Shown here piece by piece: positions 6,816 to 9,608 of a stretch of DNA of 9,608 nt. A program made the translations under genes and the position numbers. Each line of letters opens with the position of its first letter. Within the stretch, counting starts at the first letter, position 1. The notes under the pieces were generated by a model. That model did not search any database and was not told the DNA's origin. It saw nothing but the letters and a program-made list of their open reading frames with translations. This stretch comes from Bacteroidota bacterium (GTDB lineage Bacteria > Bacteroidota > Ignavibacteria > Ignavibacteriales > Melioribacteraceae). The stretch lies in the NCBI GenBank assembly GCA_021814855.1, contig JAKAHQ010000033.1:1-9608 (forward strand), given 5' to 3'.

Positions 6816-7273
6816 ACTCGGTTGCTCTTTAATTCGGCAAATAGTTGATTCAACGCGCTGTAAAGATATAAAAATCCGGTCGAACCCAAAAGAATTCCCG
6901 TTGAAAAAGCTATAGTCTTTGAATAGTGATATATATTTAATGTGTGGAATATTACATCTGCGGCCAATGGAATGCTCGCATAAAAAAGATACTTTATTTT
7001 ATGAATAGATTTCAGTTCGATGAAAAGAGACGCGAAACTACAAATAAGCAGACCAATATAAATTCCGGAACACCTTGCGCATACCAGCGTTTCGTAGTGA
7101 TCAGATTTGATTAGCCGTTCTGGAAGCTGATGACAAACAAGCGAATAAGATTTTTCTAGAAATGGAATCGCTAATACTAAGGTTTGATTTATTGGAATAA
7201 GCCACTCGGAAAATATTCCTGCACACCAAATTAGAATTGCAAGGAAGATTAAAATCCGAAATGATCTATTCAT
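6812..7273 (-). CDS. DUF2085 family membrane protein
   Basis: 153 residues from the chosen start. It shows the hallmark DUF2085 pattern: a CHQLPER motif at C47-H48-Q49, then VCARCSGIYIG with C65 and C68, a later helix with D106 (PLAADVIFH), and a Gly-bearing helix (FSTGILLG, about 123-130). There are four or five membrane segments. The biochemical role of the family is not established; the Cys/His set suggests a metal site or redox-active site at the membrane. The frame is open up to an ATG at 7351, but that would overlap the upstream coding sequence by 76 bases. The ATG at 7273-7271 starts two bases after the upstream stop and directly before the first hydrophobic helix, so it is preferred. 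The 3' end overlaps the next gene as GTGA. Confidence 0.85.
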   Translation of the reverse strand: MNRSFRILIFLAILIWCAGIFSEWLIPINQTLVLAIPFLEKSYSLVCHQLPERLIKSDHYETLVCARCSGIYIGLLICSFASLFIELKSIHKIKYLFYASIPLAADVIFHTLNIYHYSKTIAFSTGILLGSTGFLYLYSALNQLFAELKSNRV

Positions 7274-7275
7274 GA

Positions 7276-8142
7276 TTATTTTTGCAGAACTATCTTGTAA
7301 ACTAAGATTGTCTCTTTTGTCAATATAAAGAGTTCCGAATTCATTGCACATGCATCCATAATGTCAGCGTCGATCTTAGGAGTAAGAACTATAGGGTTAA
7401 GCGTTCCGTTTTCCAAATCCGTATTTGAAAATACAGCCACCTGTTTTTTATCATTAACGGATATTAATTGTAAGAATGAGTTAATGTTTGTTGGTATGAA
7501 AGGTAATGAGAATTTCCTGATTCCGTTGCCGAATTGATCGAACTCTACAACCGAAGGCGGATCAACCGCAAGCAGTTTAATGCTGCTCGTAATAGCAAAA
7601 CTTACAGGGTTCGAAAGCGAGTACAATCCGGCATCAAAACCGCCGATGGTTGTTTGGAATTCTCCGCGTAGATTAAATTTTAGAATTCTCTTGTTATCGG
7701 AATCCAAAATAAAAAAGTCTCCCTGATTGGATACGGCGGAACAAGTAGGGTAATTAAACACGTAGCGGGAATCGGTTGAATTTTGAGTCGATAGTTGAGA
7801 AAGAAAATTTAAATCTTTATCGAAATATTGAATCCTATTATTATTCTTATCGGAAACATAAACATTCAACGAAGTGGCAAAAACATCTACCGGATCATCG
7901 AACGCCGAAGACTGCCATCCGTAACCGCCAATAAATTTAATTACGTTTCCGAGCGTATCAAGTTTTATCAATTCGTTTGAGGTTGTGTCTGTTACAAAAA
8001 CAAATCCGGCTGAAGTGAATGAAAAAGACTTTGCCCCTTTAAAAGAACCGAGTTGTTTTTCGAAGATCAAGGATTGTGCAGAGCACATGAAGGAATTAAA
8101 TAATATCCCGGCGATCAATATGTTAATAATTCTTTTCGACAT
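7276..8142 (-). CDS. Secreted NHL-repeat-like beta-propeller protein
   Basis: 288 residues. A signal peptide is clear (MSKRIINILIAGILFNSF, probable cleavage after CSA at residue 22). The cysteine at 20 does not form a good lipobox, so it is probably periplasmic or exported rather than lipidated. The body has recurring blade-like units of NHL type: DPVDVFATSLNVYVSDKNNN-RIQYFD (83-108), YPTCSAV...FFILDSDNKRILKF (131-156) and NPVSFAI...LLAVDPPSVVEFD (178-202). Less regular blades occur at 39-66 and 228-285. At 288 residues it fits one six-bladed propeller. Such domains bind proteins or glycans and need no catalytic residues; the partner is unknown. It lies just below the lipoprotein terminator and is followed after two bases by the DUF2085 gene. 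Confidence 0.75.
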   Translation of the reverse strand: MSKRIINILIAGILFNSFMCSAQSLIFEKQLGSFKGAKSFSFTSAGFVFVTDTTSNELIKLDTLGNVIKFIGGYGWQSSAFDDPVDVFATSLNVYVSDKNNNRIQYFDKDLNFLSQLSTQNSTDSRYVFNYPTCSAVSNQGDFFILDSDNKRILKFNLRGEFQTTIGGFDAGLYSLSNPVSFAITSSIKLLAVDPPSVVEFDQFGNGIRKFSLPFIPTNINSFLQLISVNDKKQVAVFSNTDLENGTLNPIVLTPKIDADIMDACAMNSELFILTKETILVYKIVLQK

Positions 8143-8172
8143 ATAGTTTTAATTTTGATAGGATAAAATAAA

Positions 8173-8198
8173 AAAGCCGGTTGGTATAAACCGGCTTT
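8173..8198 (-). terminator. Strong intrinsic terminator after the Ig-like lipoprotein gene
   Basis: A perfect 10-bp stem, AAAGCCGGTT (8173-8182) with AACCGGCTTT (8189-8198), closes a 6-base loop. Read on the minus strand, the stem runs straight into a T-rich tract (complement of 8175-8164). The plus-strand side lacks a T tract, so it acts on minus-strand transcripts. It starts about 18 bases beyond the stop codon at 8216. Confidence 0.85.
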
Positions 8199-8215
8199 CA
8201 AAAACAAAAAATTTG

Positions 8216-9608
8216 TTATCGGGATGTTCCGAAAATTGTATAGGAAAATGTTCCTCTAGGACCGGAGACAGTAATTATTAATGTCGAATTTTTCAATTCA
8301 TCAGTTTTAGGGTCGCTGTCTCCAATTGTAACTTTGAAATCAGTAATATTCGCTCCGCCGGTTAATGCATCTGGAATTGAATAGGATGTCGGGCTGGCAG
8401 TTAATGTGCCTCCCTGGGCATTAAACGAAATCGAATTATCGGAAGAGATCGGATTGCCGTTGACATCCGTGATGGAAAACGTAAAGGTTTGGCTTCCGCC
8501 GTTGTCTAATGCAAATGAAGTCGGATTTAAATTCGATAGCACAGGGTCGCCCGAAAGTAAACGAATAGTATAAGTCGAAATTGTGTCGGCGGTTTCAGTT
8601 ATAGTTTTTGCAGTAACTTTAAAGAAGCCCGGGCCCCAATACGGACTGGAGCCATCGTTAGGTAAATTGGGATTTCCGAATGTTGCTAATGTGGATTTCG
8701 CTCTTCCCAAATCGTCTGTGTATACAAATCTTCCAATCACCCCACTGGTTGTACTAAAATAAACGGCTGTGTTTTCTCTTACGGGATTCGAATATTTATC
8801 TCCCAACAACGCAACAAAAGATATTTCTTTATTCAGCACACCAAGATACGGGTAATTTAATTTATCGCTGGCAACCGCAAACCTTTCCTGAACCGGGAAT
8901 CCGCTGTAGATTGTAAACGGAATAGGTTTGGATTGAATTACCTTATTCTTCCAAGTAAACTTAGCGATTAATTGAATTACTCCCGCCTTTGTACCGCTGT
9001 TTAGTGTTACGGAAACTTTTCCGTCCGCATTGGTTTTATCATGTGTTGGAAAAAGATATTCTCCTCCGCCGGCAGTGCCGCCGAATTCAAATGAAACATC
9101 AACCGCACTATCCGAATTAATCGGGTAGCCGCTTGAATCTTTTACCTGGAAGATAAATGTTGCCGATTCAACCGCTCCCGTTTCTTTTACTCCAACACTG
9201 TTTGCACTTTGCGAAAACAGATCAATTGAAGCGGGGCTTCCCGAAGTTGCCGGAATTACAGATGAAGCCTTTAACCTAATTGTCGGAACATTTATGGTCT
9301 GATCGATAACGGCAAAAACATGGATTGTATCTGGGATATATCCTTCTTTGAAAGCTATCAAATTGAGATCGCCGCCTTTACTTAGAGTAAGGGCAAGATT
9401 AAATTTGCCGTCGCTGTCGGTTAAGACGCCCTGAGTTGTTGTATCAATTGCGACGTGGATAACAGCGCCTTCAATTGCATCGCCGCTGGAATTATCCACT
9501 ACTTGACCGTTAAATGTTACTTTACCTGAACCGCCCATCGGATTGGTTATATTGTTCTCGTTCTTTTTAAATGAACAACTGGCAAAGAGTGAAACAATCA
9601 ATAAAAAT
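8216..9608 (-). CDS. Surface or periplasmic lipoprotein with carboxypeptidase-regulatory-like and Ig-like domains (5' partial)
   Basis: At least 461 residues; the start lies beyond the right edge, because the frame stays open through the last base and a TTG at 9601 lies within the signal-peptide core. The visible start (FLLIVSLFASC, Cys codon at 9577-9575) is a type II signal peptide with a lipobox, so the mature protein is lipid-anchored at that Cys. Numbered from the TTG codon, residues about 26-112 form a carboxypeptidase-regulatory-like domain (VTFNGQVVD, AIEGAVIHV, TDSDGKFNLAL, FKEGYIPDTI). Residues about 121-233, 234-349 and 350-461 are Ig-like modules of the invasin (Big_1) sort, with recurrent phrases DSSGYPINSD, DKYSNPVREN and DVNGNPISSD and an ADGKVSVTLNSG motif. 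Such proteins act as adhesins or scaffolds. It ends at a TAA followed by a strong terminator, so it may be the last gene of its own transcript. Confidence 0.8.
   Translation of the reverse strand, partial: FLLIVSLFASCSFKKNENNITNPMGGSGKVTFNGQVVDNSSGDAIEGAVIHVAIDTTTQGVLTDSDGKFNLALTLSKGGDLNLIAFKEGYIPDTIHVFAVIDQTINVPTIRLKASSVIPATSGSPASIDLFSQSANSVGVKETGAVESATFIFQVKDSSGYPINSDSAVDVSFEFGGTAGGGEYLFPTHDKTNADGKVSVTLNSGTKAGVIQLIAKFTWKNKVIQSKPIPFTIYSGFPVQERFAVASDKLNYPYLGVLNKEISFVALLGDKYSNPVRENTAVYFSTTSGVIGRFVYTDDLGRAKSTLATFGNPNLPNDGSSPYWGPGFFKVTAKTITETADTISTYTIRLLSGDPVLSNLNPTSFALDNGGSQTFTFSITDVNGNPISSDNSISFNAQGGTLTASPTSYSIPDALTGGANITDFKVTIGDSDPKTDELKNSTLIITVSGPRGTFSYTIFGTSR

Noticed and set aside
7271..7351. 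Upstream ATG at 7351 as start of the DUF2085 gene
   Set aside because: It would overlap the propeller coding sequence by 76 bases and add a polar leader before the first helix. The ATG at 7273 is two bases after the upstream stop and leads straight into the hydrophobic segment.
8173..8198. Bidirectional terminator
   Set aside because: The plus-strand side of the stem is followed by CAAAAACAAAAAA with no T tract, and no plus-strand gene ends there.
9599..9608. TTG at 9601 as true start of the lipoprotein
   Set aside because: The frame stays open to the window edge and reads more hydrophobic residues upstream. The signal peptide would be too short and would lack its basic N-terminus if it began at this TTG.

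Overview
The window looks like chromosomal DNA from a Gram-negative member of the Bacteroidota/Ignavibacteria/Chlorobi branch. This rests on AT-leaning codon use, weak or absent Shine-Dalgarno sites, an HU-like plus SPOR fusion protein, a TonB with the C-terminal style common in that group, and large secreted proteins with NHL, carboxypeptidase-regulatory-like and Ig-like domains. The taxon is an inference. There is no rRNA, tRNA, CRISPR array, transposase or phage gene, and no gene-free stretch over 300 bases.

Plus strand, 1-5994: a tightly packed envelope operon. It begins with the last ten codons of an upstream gene (ATGA overlap). Next come a plug-less outer-membrane beta-barrel with a TonB-box-like N-terminus (30-1619) and an 859-residue inner-membrane protein with an HU-like N-terminal domain, a very long acidic linker, one membrane helix and a C-terminal SPOR domain (1645-4224). 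The operon closes with an ExbB/TolQ-type subunit (4242-4901), an ExbD/TolR-type subunit (4898-5299) and a TonB protein (5299-5994). The last three overlap by 4 and 1 bases. Together they could form a trans-envelope machine reaching from cytoplasm through peptidoglycan to outer membrane. A weak intrinsic terminator straddles the tonB stop codon.

The main surprise is in the motor. By hand alignment, the membrane aspartate of ExbD (Asp25 in E. coli) is Asn20 here, and the ExbB TM3 glutamate (Glu176 in E. coli) is Asn156. Both acidic residues usually needed for proton-driven work are therefore asparagine in an otherwise intact pair, while the TonB partner keeps its SxxxH membrane signature. This may be a proton-uncoupled or re-engineered Ton/Tol-like complex.

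Minus strand, 5969-9608, convergent with the first operon: reading in the direction of transcription, a large lipoprotein (8216 to beyond the right edge) with a carboxypeptidase-regulatory-like domain and about three Ig-like domains, closed by a strong terminator at 8173-8198. Then come a secreted NHL-type beta-propeller (7276-8142), a DUF2085 membrane protein (6812-7273), a membrane protein with a Cys-Cys motif (6312-6815, GTG start) and a small membrane protein (5969-6280) whose 3' end overlaps the tonB 3' end by 26 bases. The first three genes of this run (propeller, DUF2085, Cys-Cys protein) are almost contiguous and are probably one operon.
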